The translations under genes and the position numbers were made by a program. 64,000 nucleotides of DNA from an uncultured Prevotellaceae bacterium (GTDB taxonomy: Bacteria > Bacteroidota > Bacteroidia > Bacteroidales > Bacteroidaceae), in contig CACWOS010000036.1 of the NCBI GenBank assembly GCA_902762565.1, forward strand, positions 1-64,000, written 5' to 3'. Below the pieces are notes generated by a model, which was not told the DNA's origin, made no database searches, and worked only from the letters and a program-made list of their open reading frames with translations. Shown here in pieces: positions 34,974 through 44,305 of this stretch. Position 1 is the stretch's first letter. The number at the start of each line of letters is the position of its first letter.

Positions 34974-36971
34974 TCAGTCCCTCAAATTTTCAATATATTG
35001 CCATAATTGCCGATAAAAGGGGTGACGGGTCATAGTTTCGCGATTGCCAAGGATGATAAGTTTCATGCGAGCACGGGTAATGGCGACGTTCATACGGCGC
35101 AGGTCGCGTAGGAAGCCTATCTGTCCCTCGTCGTTGCTGCGCACCATCGAAATGACGATGACGTCACGCTCTTGACCTTGGAAGCCGTCCACCGTATTAA
35201 CACTGATTTGGCGACGGAAAGGTTTAAAAAACTCCCATTTCATCAGCATCCTGCGCAGCAATTGTACCTGTGCACGATAGGGAGAGATGATGCCGACGTC
35301 GATACGTTCATCCAACAGGCGTTGCTTGCCAATCTTGTTGAAATAGTTTTGCAGCGCCATGAGTGTCAGTTCTGCTTCCGCCTTGTTGACACGTCCGAAG
35401 CTTTCACCCACGAATTCTTCCTGAAATAGGGCGCGTCTATCTTCTTCTACCTTCCCCTGCTCTCCTTCTAGCTTCTCTTTGTCTTCTAATAGCTTCTTAA
35501 ATTCCGAAGTGTCTATCCAAGTCATCGGGATGTCCATATCCAGAATGCTGCGGAATCTGACTTCTGGTGCACTCTCTACTTCGCCGTGATAGAAGTAGTT
35601 ACTCGAAAAACGCATGATTTCATCGTTCATGCGGTATTGTATCTTCAATAGGGTAACGACTTCCGGATGCATCTCAACGATGCGCTCCATCAGTGTTTTG
35701 CCAAGTCCAGCCTTCAGGGCGGCAATGCTCTTGACAGTAGGTGGCAACTGACAATGGTCACCAGCAAAAATGACACGGCTGACGCGTCGCATCGGTATCC
35801 AGCAGGCTGCCTCCAGGGCTTGTGCAGCCTCGTCAATAAACAGTGTTCCAAACTTCTGTCCGTCCAATAGACGATTGGCAGAGCCAACTAATGTTGAGGC
35901 TATGACACGTGCTTCGCCAAACAACTCATGATTGATACGTATCTCTAGTTCGGTGGCACGGCTCTTCAGACTTTCCAATTTCTGGTGATACCCATCGGAA
36001 ATACGACGAGGACGATGGGCGCGTAGTTCCCGAATGGCCTTCCTCAATGCCCATAGTTGTGGGTAGTCGGGATGCCCTTCAAAGCGACGCTCGTAGGTGA
36101 ATGAGAGCATCTTGTCGTTGACACGGGTGGGATTGCCGATTCTTAGTACGTTAATACCTCGGTCGACCAGTTTTTCGCTAATCCAGTCGACTGCCATATT
36201 GCTTTGGGCACATACCAGTACTTGGTTTTCTCGCATAAGCGTCTCACGAATGGCCTCTACCAGTGTCGTTGTCTTACCAGTGCCAGGAGGACCATGCACG
36301 ATGGCCACATCCTTGGCACGTAGCACAAGGTTGACGGCATCCTCTTGCGTGGCATTCAGGTATGGGAAGTGCATGTCAGGAAAGACAAAAGTCTCTGGTT
36401 TCTGTTTGCTATAAAAGAGGTCACGCAAATAACCTAGCCTTCCTTTGCCCTTGATGACTCTGTCCAGTGCCCCCATCATCAGTCGGTAAGATGTCTCGTC
36501 GAACGATAGCTGTACACCAAGGTTCTCTGCACTTTGCAGGTCGACAAGCGGAGTGCCGTCAGGTACCGTAATGACCATACGGTCACCGTCTACGTAGCTG
36601 ACGGTACCCGTCAGGCGGAAATAAGAAATGCTAGCTTCTCTAGAATCTTTAGAATTTCTAGAATCTCTAGAGCCACTAGAATTTCTAGATTCTCTAGAGC
36701 CACTGGTAAAGAATAATACTGGTTTGCCGAACTCGAAGTTGTGCTCGATGTCTTGATCGGCTGTGCGGTTTACCTCAATCGCCAACTGATTCAGCGAGTT
36801 ATAGTAAGTCTTACTGGCTTTTACAGGCCACCAGGCATCACCACGTTTTACGTTCCGTGCAACGCCCATCTGCTCGGTCTGTTGACGGAACGCCTCTTTT
36901 TCTATGTTATATTCCAGTTGTAACAACAGCCGTTGCTGTTCGAGCTGTTGAATAGATGATGCAGAGGTCAT
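34974..36971 (-). CDS. Superfamily 1 DNA/RNA helicase (Upf1/IGHMBP2-like)
   Basis: A 665-residue ATPase with Walker A GPPGTGKTTT (227-236), Walker B FIDEAAQALEAAC, motif III GDHCQLPPTV, motif V VNTVDGFQGQERDVIVISMV and motif VI NVAITRARMKLIILG. An N-terminal beta-barrel region precedes the core. Residues 90-113 form a serine/arginine-rich insertion encoded by TCTAGA repeats. The ATG overlaps the dgt stop (ATGA), so the two are coupled. Confidence 0.9.
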   Translation of the reverse strand: MTSASSIQQLEQQRLLLQLEYNIEKEAFRQQTEQMGVARNVKRGDAWWPVKASKTYYNSLNQLAIEVNRTADQDIEHNFEFGKPVLFFTSGSRESRNSSGSRDSRNSKDSREASISYFRLTGTVSYVDGDRMVITVPDGTPLVDLQSAENLGVQLSFDETSYRLMMGALDRVIKGKGRLGYLRDLFYSKQKPETFVFPDMHFPYLNATQEDAVNLVLRAKDVAIVHGPPGTGKTTTLVEAIRETLMRENQVLVCAQSNMAVDWISEKLVDRGINVLRIGNPTRVNDKMLSFTYERRFEGHPDYPQLWALRKAIRELRAHRPRRISDGYHQKLESLKSRATELEIRINHELFGEARVIASTLVGSANRLLDGQKFGTLFIDEAAQALEAACWIPMRRVSRVIFAGDHCQLPPTVKSIAALKAGLGKTLMERIVEMHPEVVTLLKIQYRMNDEIMRFSSNYFYHGEVESAPEVRFRSILDMDIPMTWIDTSEFKKLLEDKEKLEGEQGKVEEDRRALFQEEFVGESFGRVNKAEAELTLMALQNYFNKIGKQRLLDERIDVGIISPYRAQVQLLRRMLMKWEFFKPFRRQISVNTVDGFQGQERDVIVISMVRSNDEGQIGFLRDLRRMNVAITRARMKLIILGNRETMTRHPFYRQLWQYIENLRD
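36636..36702. repeat. TCTAGA-rich repeat inside the helicase gene
   Basis: CTCTAGA, TTTAGA, TTCTAGA units recur about every 9-12 bases for about 65 bases. They encode the repeats SRESRNSSGSRDSRNSKDS on the minus strand without breaking the frame. Confidence 0.85.
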
Positions 36972-38308
36972 ACGATTGGTAGTGATATACCATTAATCTT
37001 TTGATAGACATCGAGGGCATAGACATCGGTCATGCCTGCGATATAGTCAATGACAGCCATGATGCGCGTCTCCAAATTGTCGGCATTGATGTCGTACTGA
37101 CTCGATACGCGGTCTATCAGTTGTTGGGAATAGTAGCGCTCGGGATGCATGACGGCCTCAATCATCTGTTCCATCAGCGTGGCCATGATTTTATAACCTG
37201 ACAACTCTACATCAAGCACAGGACGGCTACGATAGATGCGTTGTACACTTAATTTGGCACAACGTTCATAGGCGTCATGCTGTAGTGGACTGATATGGTC
37301 GATGAGTGACCCTTCAAAGGTGCCGTTCAGTATCTCATCCTCGTGCTCAACGAAGGCATTGACACATTCATTCTCCAACTTGCCAATGACGCAGGCACGC
37401 ATATAAACTACCTTTTCATTAGGGTCTTCCAGTTCTTCGTCGTGAATGCGACGTAGTATTTTCTGCTTGACGTCGTCTTCAAAGAATCCTAGCAGTAGAG
37501 CTTCCGTCTCGGCATAGCTCAGGATTTTCAATTTGTGGGCATCCTCCATGTCCATAATCTCGTAGCAGATGTCATCGGCTGCCTCCACCAGATAAACCAG
37601 TGGATGACGGGCATAACGGAGGGGCTCGCCAGGTGTCGACTTGCAAATAATACCCATTTCATCGGCAATTCGTTGAAAGTATTCCTGTTCACTTTGAAAG
37701 AAGCCGAACTTCTTTTTCCTGCCAGATACCGATGAGGCATAGGGATATTTCACGATGCTGGCCAATGTCGAATAAGTCATCACGAAGCCACCGGCACGAC
37801 GACCTTTAAACTGATGGGTCAGTAGACGGAATGCATTGGCATTACCCTCAAAGTGGGTGATGTCGTCCCAAAATGCCGATGAAACCGACGTTTTTAGCAC
37901 TTTTCCTGCTCCTTCCGTAAAGAAAGTCTGGATAGCTTTCTCACCAGAATGACCAAAAGGAGGATTACCTAGGTCGTGCGCCAGACAGGCTGTCGAGACA
38001 ATCTGCCCAATCTGTTCGAACATGGTGCCTCGCAATTCAGGACGTTTCTCGTTGATGATGCGTTGCGATACATCGTTACCTAGCGACATGCCGACACTGG
38101 ACACCTCTAAAGAGTGGGTCAGACGGTTATGCACAAATACTGAACCCGGCAACGGGAATACCTGTGTCTTGTTTTGCAGTCGGCGGAAAGGTGCCGAAAA
38201 TATCAGGCGATCGTAGTCGCGTTTGAACTCTGTACGGTCGTCATGTCGCTCAGTATGGCGGTGTTCCTGCCCCAAGCGCTTGTTTGAAATCAGTCTTGTC
38301 CATTCCAT
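36968..38308 (-). CDS. dgt: dGTP triphosphohydrolase-like HD protein
   Basis: A 446-residue HD-domain enzyme removing triphosphate from dGTP (or other dNTPs). It has RRLQNKTQVFPL, the first metal histidine in NRLTHSLEVSSV, the HD pair in LAHDLGNPPFGHSGE, and DDICYEIMDMEDAHK. It is divergent from dut, so two nucleotide-pool enzymes share one intergenic region. Confidence 0.94.
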   Translation of the reverse strand: MEWTRLISNKRLGQEHRHTERHDDRTEFKRDYDRLIFSAPFRRLQNKTQVFPLPGSVFVHNRLTHSLEVSSVGMSLGNDVSQRIINEKRPELRGTMFEQIGQIVSTACLAHDLGNPPFGHSGEKAIQTFFTEGAGKVLKTSVSSAFWDDITHFEGNANAFRLLTHQFKGRRAGGFVMTYSTLASIVKYPYASSVSGRKKKFGFFQSEQEYFQRIADEMGIICKSTPGEPLRYARHPLVYLVEAADDICYEIMDMEDAHKLKILSYAETEALLLGFFEDDVKQKILRRIHDEELEDPNEKVVYMRACVIGKLENECVNAFVEHEDEILNGTFEGSLIDHISPLQHDAYERCAKLSVQRIYRSRPVLDVELSGYKIMATLMEQMIEAVMHPERYYSQQLIDRVSSQYDINADNLETRIMAVIDYIAGMTDVYALDVYQKINGISLPIV

Positions 38309-38314
38309 AGGCCT

Positions 38315-38347
38315 GCAAAATTACGGAAAAAGGAATAAAAAACCAAA
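38315..38347 (-). promoter_or_regulatory. Promoter of dgt
   Basis: Minus-strand TTTG (38344-38347), a 20-base spacer and TAATTTTGC (38315-38323). Only six bases separate the -7 box from the ATG. Confidence 0.75.
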
Positions 38348-38406
38348 AGATTTTCGCTATTATTATTTTTTAAGCCTAAAATGATGGATGTTTCGGAAGA
38401 AATGCG

Positions 38407-38415
38407 TACCTTTGC
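38407..38415 (+). promoter_or_regulatory. -7 box of the dut promoter
   Basis: TACCTTTGC, 39 bases before ATG 38455. The -33 box is weak. Confidence 0.55.
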
Positions 38416-38454
38416 AGATTGTTACGTACATTATTAAATAAAGCAGTGACAAAA

Positions 38455-38892
38455 ATGGTAAAGATACAAGTCGTCAACCGCGGCCATCAGCAGTTGCCAG
38501 CCTACGCTACTCCGCAGAGTGCAGGCATGGACTTGAGGGCCAATCTGAGTGAACCGATTACGCTGCGTCCTTTGGAGCGCCGCCTGATACCTACAGGTCT
38601 GTATATCGCCCTGCCTGAGGGCTATGAGGCACAAGTTCGTCCTCGTAGTGGACTGGCTCTGAAGCATGGATTGACAGTGTTGAATACGCCAGGAACCATC
38701 GATGCCGACTATCGTGGTGAGATTGGTGTGGTGCTCATCAACCTGTCGCAGGAAGACTTCACAGTCAATGATGGCGAGCGTATTGCGCAGATGGTGATTG
38801 CCCGTTGTGAACAGGGCGAACTCATCAGTGTCGACGTGCTTGATGAAACCGAACGTGGCGCAGGCGGATACGGTCACACAGGCGTGAAGTAG
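38455..38892 (+). CDS. dut: dUTP diphosphatase
   Basis: A 145-residue trimeric dUTPase with all five motifs: [44 protein letters not shown] and [11 protein letters not shown]. The start at 38455 follows the promoter; the longer frame adds 12 residues that do not belong to the family. A dispersed repeat copy begins at its stop codon. Confidence 0.96.
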   Translation: MVKIQVVNRGHQQLPAYATPQSAGMDLRANLSEPITLRPLERRLIPTGLYIALPEGYEAQVRPRSGLALKHGLTVLNTPGTIDADYRGEIGVVLINLSQEDFTVNDGERIAQMVIARCEQGELISVDVLDETERGAGGYGHTGVK

Positions 38893-38929
38893 CGGGCTTT
38901 GCCCTAGTGAATAATGAATAGTGAACAGT
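38892..38929. repeat. Dispersed element GCGGGCTTTGCCCTAGTGAA, copy 3
   Basis: Begins at the last base of the dut stop. One C-to-T change in the hairpin loop compared with copies 1 and 2. The tail (AATAATGAATAGTGAACAG) supplies the start of the small reading frame at 38914. Confidence 0.8.
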
Positions 38930-39081
38930 TATGGCTGAAAGTGTATTGGCTGATACTTTTAAATAAGACTGAATATTTGACACAGGATTTATATGAATCT
39001 TTAAAATTGGATGTGGATGAATTAATCCGAATGATTATAGCATCATTGAAGTCAACAAAAGGCAATGAGAAGAACGCTTAA
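38914..39081 (+). pseudogene. C-terminal remnant of a four-helix-bundle (23S rRNA intervening-sequence-type) protein
   Basis: A 55-codon frame. Residues 8-50 (LKVYWLILLNKTEYLTQDLY, then DVDELIRMIIASLKSTKG) look like the last two helices of the small four-helix-bundle proteins (about 110-120 residues) first seen in 23S rRNA intervening sequences. The first half of such a protein is missing; the frame instead opens inside the dispersed repeat at 38892. It overlaps the TPR gene by 17 bases. Most likely a decayed gene, though a short product could still be made. The family match is from memory. Confidence 0.55.
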
Positions 39082-40813
39082 TAATAGATTAATAGCAATA
39101 GTTGTATTATTCACTATTCACTATTCACTATTCACTAGCTTTGCCGTGGCTCAAGACATGGCAAGGCGTTATGACTACTTCTTCCTGGAAGCTATATGCC
39201 AACAGGAGAAAGGCTGTCATGATGCTGCTTTCGACTTGCTGACTCATTGTGTGGAGATTGACTCTACGCGTTCTGAGGCCTATTATTATTTGGCTCGCTA
39301 TTACGACTTCCTGAAGAATAAAGACAAGGCACTGGCATATTCCGAGAAGGCTGTCCAACTGGAACCAGACAATGTGACATATCTAGAGACGCTGGCAAAC
39401 ACCTATATTGGTCGTCGACAGTATGACAAGGCTATCGATGCGATGGAACACATCTTTAGCAAGAATAGTGAGCGCGAGGATGTGCTGTCGCTGTTGGTGC
39501 AGCTCTACGAACAGCAGCAGGACTATGAGGGAGCCATCCGTACGCTGACACGTTTGGAGACGATGGAGGGGAAGAGCGAACGGCTGTCGATGGCCAAGAG
39601 CGAGCTTTACACGCGAAAAGGTGACAAGAAGGCTGCCATTAACGAGATGAAGCAGTTGGCCGACCAGTATCCAAATGACCAGAATTACCGTTGTCTATAT
39701 GGTACGACGCTTTATCTGAATGGTCAGCAGAAGAAAGCCGTAGCTATTTATAATGACATCTTGAAGATTGAGCCAGACAACAGGAGCGCACAGATGGCTT
39801 TGTTGTCGCACTATAACGAGATAGGCGATTCCGTGCAGGCCCGTCAGTGGTTGGATCGTATGCTGATGAATAAGAATGCAACGACGCAAGACCGCGTCCT
39901 GCTGTTGCGTCAGGTGATAGGTGAGAGTGAACGCAATGGAGGCGACTCTACTCAGGTGCTCCGTCTGTTCCACCGTGTCCTTAACCTGCCTCAAGCTGAT
40001 GCCGATCTGGCCATCTTCTGTGCTACGTATATGAATCTGAAGAAGATGCCCAACGATAGCATCAGTCCCATACTGGAACGTGCCTTGGCCTTGGAGCCCG
40101 CCAATGCCGCTGCCCGTTTGCAACTGGTCAGCTATGCGTGGCAGGCTGAAGACCGCGACCGTGTGATAGCGCTTTGTCAGGATGCCCGTCAGTATAATCC
40201 TGACGAGATGGCCTTTTACTATTATCAGGGTATAGCTTATTATCAGAAAGACCAGCTAGATCAAGCCCTAAATGCCTTCCAGAATGGTATTGGCGTTATT
40301 ACAGCTCAGAGCGACCCTGCCATTGTCAGCGATTTCTATGCTGTGATGGGCGATATCCTGCATCAGAAAGGACAGGCGCGTGAGGCCTTTGTGGCTTACG
40401 ACTCCTGTCTGGTGTGGAAAGAAGACAATATTGGTTGTCTGAACAACTATGCCTACTACCTCAGCGAACTGGGCGAACAGCTTGACAAGGCCGAGCAGAT
40501 GTCGTACCGTACCATTAAGGCTGAGCCTAAGAATTCCACCTATCTCGATACCTATGCCTGGATACTCTTCATGCAAAAGCGGTATAGCGAGGCAAAGATA
40601 TATATTGATCAGACGCTGCAGTACGATACTGACACTTCAGCTGTACTGTTAGAGCATGCTGGTGACATCTACTATCAAGCAGGCGATGCTGCCCAGGCAC
40701 TCGAATACTGGCGGCAGGCACTGGAACAGGCAGAAAAGGATGACGACACCAAAAACGACCGTCGTCCAATATTAATACGGAAAATAAAACTAAAAAAATA
40801 TCTGAAAGAATGA
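39065..40813 (+). CDS. Exported tetratricopeptide-repeat protein
   Basis: A 582-residue protein with a signal peptide (cleavage about after AVAQ30) and many TPR units (for example AYYYLARYYDFLKNKDKALA, ALNAFQNGIGVITAQSDPAI). Its signal-peptide hydrophobic core is encoded partly by a tandem TTCACTA repeat (39106-39137). The next gene starts within its stop (ATGA). The run TPR, DUF4292, EnvC-like recurs in Bacteroidales and suggests a role in envelope assembly. Confidence 0.88.
   Translation: MRRTLNNRLIAIVVLFTIHYSLFTSFAVAQDMARRYDYFFLEAICQQEKGCHDAAFDLLTHCVEIDSTRSEAYYYLARYYDFLKNKDKALAYSEKAVQLEPDNVTYLETLANTYIGRRQYDKAIDAMEHIFSKNSEREDVLSLLVQLYEQQQDYEGAIRTLTRLETMEGKSERLSMAKSELYTRKGDKKAAINEMKQLADQYPNDQNYRCLYGTTLYLNGQQKKAVAIYNDILKIEPDNRSAQMALLSHYNEIGDSVQARQWLDRMLMNKNATTQDRVLLLRQVIGESERNGGDSTQVLRLFHRVLNLPQADADLAIFCATYMNLKKMPNDSISPILERALALEPANAAARLQLVSYAWQAEDRDRVIALCQDARQYNPDEMAFYYYQGIAYYQKDQLDQALNAFQNGIGVITAQSDPAIVSDFYAVMGDILHQKGQAREAFVAYDSCLVWKEDNIGCLNNYAYYLSELGEQLDKAEQMSYRTIKAEPKNSTYLDTYAWILFMQKRYSEAKIYIDQTLQYDTDTSAVLLEHAGDIYYQAGDAAQALEYWRQALEQAEKDDDTKNDRRPILIRKIKLKKYLKE
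39106..39137. repeat. TTCACTA tandem repeat inside a signal-peptide sequence
   Basis: Four tandem copies of TATTCAC or ATTCACT encode FTIHYSLFTS, the hydrophobic part of the TPR protein's signal peptide. They are the reverse complement of the AGTGAATAGTGAA tails of the dispersed element nearby (38910-38925). Confidence 0.85.
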
Positions 40814-41658
40814 AATCATTACGTATCATGAAGTTGGCAGCAGCGACTATGGCAATTGCTATGGTGGCTGGTTGTGGTTCTACGCGAAGGGTTGTCAGAG
40901 ATACGCCTAACGCTCAGAGTGGGGTGCAGCAGCAGGATTTCCTGCAGAAAGTGAGTGATAATGCCCAGCATGCTCGTTTTGTCACTTCGAAGGTGAAGTT
41001 CTCTGTGGAGGTGGGCAGCCAGCAGCTGACGCTCACAGGTAATCTGAAGATGAAGCGCGATGATGTCATCCGTCTGCAGCTCATGGCCTTCGGTTTCGTA
41101 GAAGCAGGACGCTTGGAGTTCACCAAAGAATATGTGCTTGTGATGGACCGTATCAACAAGCAATATCTGAGGGTGCCTTACCAGCAGTTGGAGTTTATGC
41201 GCAATAGCGGTCTCGATTTCTATGCCTTGCAGGCTCTGTTCTGGAACGAACTGTTCCAGCCAGGTCAGACGCGCATGACTGACGAGATGCTGAAGAGCTA
41301 CAATACCGACATGGAGGGAGAAGATGCTGTCATCTCGATGGAGAGTGGCAAGTTGTCGTATCGCTGGCTGGCCGAAAAAGGCTCAGCTCTGGTGAAGATG
41401 GCCAATATCTTGTATAAGGACAGATATCGTGGCAACTATCAGTTGAATTGGGACTATCTTGACTTCAAGCTGAATGGCCGTAAAAAGTTCCCCATGGATC
41501 ATAAGGTCAAATTCACTACACCTGATAAGGAAGTGAAATTTGAGATGATGCTCAACTATTTGGGTGCTGATGAAGATTGGGAGCCACGTACAGAGGTGTC
41601 AGGTAAGTATCGTCAGGTCAGTGTTGACGAGATTTTGCGTCGTTTCATGGCACTCTAA
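40810..41658 (+). CDS. DUF4292 lipoprotein
   Basis: A 282-residue lipoprotein (lipobox VAGC, Cys22). The mature part has the LolA/LppM-like beta-rich form expected of DUF4292 (KVKFSVEVGSQQLTLTGNLK; RLQLMAFGFVEAGRLEFT; NWDYLDFKLNGRKKFP). Probably an outer-membrane-associated lipid or lipoprotein handling factor, by fold only. Coupled to the TPR gene by a 4-base overlap and 3 bases before the EnvC-like gene. Confidence 0.87.
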   Translation: MKSLRIMKLAAATMAIAMVAGCGSTRRVVRDTPNAQSGVQQQDFLQKVSDNAQHARFVTSKVKFSVEVGSQQLTLTGNLKMKRDDVIRLQLMAFGFVEAGRLEFTKEYVLVMDRINKQYLRVPYQQLEFMRNSGLDFYALQALFWNELFQPGQTRMTDEMLKSYNTDMEGEDAVISMESGKLSYRWLAEKGSALVKMANILYKDRYRGNYQLNWDYLDFKLNGRKKFPMDHKVKFTTPDKEVKFEMMLNYLGADEDWEPRTEVSGKYRQVSVDEILRRFMAL

Positions 41659-41661
41659 ACG

Positions 41662-43242
41662 ATGGAGATGAAGCGTTTACTAATCGTGCTATTCCTTTTC
41701 GCCTTTGCTTTGGCGCCTTATGCCCAGCAGAGACGAACCTCTAAGCAGCCTGTCAAGAAGACGGCGACCGCTAAGAAACCTGCGGCTAAAAGCCAAAAGT
41801 CAAAAGCCAAGAGTTCACAGTCCACCACCTCTGTGCAGGCTTTGGAGAAGCAGCGTCAACAGATACAACGGCAGATCAAGGAGCAGGAGCGTCGCTTGCA
41901 CCATAATGAGCAGGACGTGAAGCAGCGTCTACACAATCTCATGGTTCTGAACAGTGAGATAGAGGGTAAGCGTCGAACGATAGATACCATTAAGAACGAT
42001 ATCACTTCGCTTGATGTGCAGATAGAGATGTTGCTCGGCCAGTTTGATTTGTTGCAGGAGAAATTGGAGAAGAACAAGAAGAACTATGTGAAGTCGATGC
42101 GCTATATGCATCGCAATCATTCTATGCAGAATCAGCTCATGTTCATCTTCAGTGCTGACAACCTGGCTCAGATGGTGCGCCGTATGCGCTTTATGCGTGA
42201 ATATGCTTCTTACCAGCGTGTGCAGGGCGAACGTGTGAAGGCAGAGGAAGAGGAGGTCAATCTGAAGTTCCAGCAGATTACCAATGCCCAGCAACACAAG
42301 CAAGAGCTGTTGGTGAAGGGAGAACATGAACAGCAGTCATTGGTAGGCAAGCAGAGCGAACAAAAACAGGTGGTTCAATCCCTGCAAAAAGAGCAGAAGA
42401 CCATTCAGGGTATCATTGCCCAGCAGAAGAAAAAGGATGCTGCGCTGAATGCACAGATCGACCGATTGATAGCTGAGGAGGTAGCCCGTCAGAAAGCCCG
42501 TGCTGCTGCAGAGGCCAAACGTCGTGCTGAAGCGGAGGCCGCTAAGAAACGTGCCGCTGAACTGGCACGCAAAAAGGCTGCTGCTGAGGCTGCCGCCCGT
42601 GAGAATGCCCGTCGTATAGCTGAGGCTAAAGAACGTGAGGAACGAGCCAAGCAAGAGGCGATGGCTGCTAAGAACAAGCAGGCTCGTGAGGCTGCCGAGC
42701 GTAAGGCTCGTGAGGCTGAGGAGGCCCGTCTGGCTGCTGAGAAGAAGGCAGATGCCGAGGCACTTGAACATGCTCGTGAGGTGGCTACTGCCCGCAAGGA
42801 GGCTGAGGCTGTGCTGAATGCGCCTACCGAGGATATGCGTATCAGTGGCAGCTTCGAGAGCAACCGTGGTCGTCTGCCTATTCCCATCACGGGTGGCTAT
42901 CGTATTGTGAGCCATTATGGACAATACAATGTCGAGGGCCTGCATAATGTGACGCTTGACAACAAGGGTATCAATATCCAGGGCAGTGCTGGAGCTCAGG
43001 CACGTAGTATCTTTGATGGTGAGGTCAGTGCCGTGTTCAGCTTTGGTGGGACGATGGTGGTTATGGTGCGTCACGGCAGCTATATCAGCGTCTACTGTAA
43101 TCTGGCTAATGTCAACGTACATCGTGGTCAGAAGGTCACCACACGTCAGGCGTTAGGCCGTGTGGGGCAGGACAACATCTTGCAGTTCCAGTTGCGTAAG
43201 GAGACCACCAAGCTTAATCCGGAGAGCTGGCTGGGAAGGTAA
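41662..43242 (+). CDS. EnvC-like murein hydrolase activator with a degenerate M23 domain
   Basis: A 526-residue exported protein: signal peptide (1-21), lysine-rich linker, long coiled coil (about 55-385, alanine/arginine/glutamate-rich from 275) and a C-terminal LytM/M23 domain (about 404-526). All four metal or catalytic positions of active M23 peptidases are changed: HxxxD reads N434 KGI N438, the YxHL histidine is N480 (YCNL), and the LHFEIR histidine is Q508 (LQFQLR). It therefore should not cut peptidoglycan itself. EnvC-type proteins instead activate amidases at division sites. Confidence 0.9.
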   Translation: MEMKRLLIVLFLFAFALAPYAQQRRTSKQPVKKTATAKKPAAKSQKSKAKSSQSTTSVQALEKQRQQIQRQIKEQERRLHHNEQDVKQRLHNLMVLNSEIEGKRRTIDTIKNDITSLDVQIEMLLGQFDLLQEKLEKNKKNYVKSMRYMHRNHSMQNQLMFIFSADNLAQMVRRMRFMREYASYQRVQGERVKAEEEEVNLKFQQITNAQQHKQELLVKGEHEQQSLVGKQSEQKQVVQSLQKEQKTIQGIIAQQKKKDAALNAQIDRLIAEEVARQKARAAAEAKRRAEAEAAKKRAAELARKKAAAEAAARENARRIAEAKEREERAKQEAMAAKNKQAREAAERKAREAEEARLAAEKKADAEALEHAREVATARKEAEAVLNAPTEDMRISGSFESNRGRLPIPITGGYRIVSHYGQYNVEGLHNVTLDNKGINIQGSAGAQARSIFDGEVSAVFSFGGTMVVMVRHGSYISVYCNLANVNVHRGQKVTTRQALGRVGQDNILQFQLRKETTKLNPESWLGR

Positions 43243-43245
43243 TTC

Positions 43246-44298
43246 CTAACCAATCAGGGTAACGTACGTTTCAATTGCGTGCCGTATCTCGCTGATGCGT
43301 ATATACTCGTCGGCACTATGGCTGCGTGCACTGTCGCCTGGCCCTAACTTAAACGAATAGAATGGCATCAATGCCTGATCGCTCAGTGTAGGCGAGCCGT
43401 ATGGCGACATACCCATCTTAATGCAGCGTTGCACGAGCGGATGGCCCACAGGGATATGCGATGACGACAAGCGGAACGAGCGAGCCTTCAGTTCACATTT
43501 CTTCATGTGCTTCTGCAGGAAATTGAACAGGAATTCATTCTGGTAATGCTCGTTGGTGCGCACATCAATCACGAAATGGCACTCGTCGGGTATCACATTA
43601 TGCTGCGTACCGCTATTCACCATCGTCACAGTCATCTTGGTAGGACCTAACAGCAGACTGCGCTTGCGGAACTTGTGGTTGCGCAACCATATCAGGTCGT
43701 CCAAAGCCTCATAGATAGCATTGACACCTTCATCACGGGCGGCATGACCGCTCTTGCCATGAGCCACACCGTCAATAACCATCAGTCCCTTCTCGGCAAT
43801 GGCAGGCTGCATACCCGTTGGCTCACCAACGATAGCCACATCAATCTTCGGCAATTCTGGCAAAGCCAACGAAAAGCCGTTCTGTCCGCTGACCTCTTCC
43901 TCGCAACTGGCCAGATATACTATATTATAAGGTATGTCGCGCGTGCGAAGGATGCGGTAGGTCTGTAGCAGACTGACCAGTCCACCACCACAGTCGTTCG
44001 ACCCTAGCCCGTACAGGTAGTCGTCATCCTCTATCGTGGGATTGAAGGGATCACGCGTCCATGTGCTCACGGGTTTCACCGTGTCGATGTGGGCGTTTAA
44101 TAGCAGGGTGGGCTTGCTGTCGTCAATCGCTTCTTGCACTAAGATGTTGTTTCCAATACGTTTGACTGGTAATCCACATTTCCCGATGAAATCGGCCAAA
44201 ATGTCAGCTGCCGCCGTTTCTTCTCGGCTGACCGATGGTGTCGCTATCAGCCGTTGCAGCAACTCCACCGCTTCGTTGGTATATTGATTGATGTCCAT
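43246..44298 (-). CDS. M20-family deacylase (ArgE/DapE-like)
   Basis: A 350-residue zinc amidohydrolase with LLLNAHIDTVKPV, GLGSNDCGGGLVSLL, CEEEVSGQNG, IVGEPTGM and a C-terminal HSADEYI zinc ligand. In Bacteroides a related enzyme (ArgE') removes the succinyl group from N-succinylcitrulline in arginine synthesis. This is the best candidate role and would complement argD at 19311. ATG 44298 is chosen because the longer frame runs through the promoter. Confidence 0.88.
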   Translation of the reverse strand: MDINQYTNEAVELLQRLIATPSVSREETAAADILADFIGKCGLPVKRIGNNILVQEAIDDSKPTLLLNAHIDTVKPVSTWTRDPFNPTIEDDDYLYGLGSNDCGGGLVSLLQTYRILRTRDIPYNIVYLASCEEEVSGQNGFSLALPELPKIDVAIVGEPTGMQPAIAEKGLMVIDGVAHGKSGHAARDEGVNAIYEALDDLIWLRNHKFRKRSLLLGPTKMTVTMVNSGTQHNVIPDECHFVIDVRTNEHYQNEFLFNFLQKHMKKCELKARSFRLSSSHIPVGHPLVQRCIKMGMSPYGSPTLSDQALMPFYSFKLGPGDSARSHSADEYIRISEIRHAIETYVTLIG

Positions 44299-44305
44299 AA
44301 TTGGC

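Noticed and set aside
41662-43242. Active M23 peptidase
   Set aside because: All four metal or catalytic positions are substituted.
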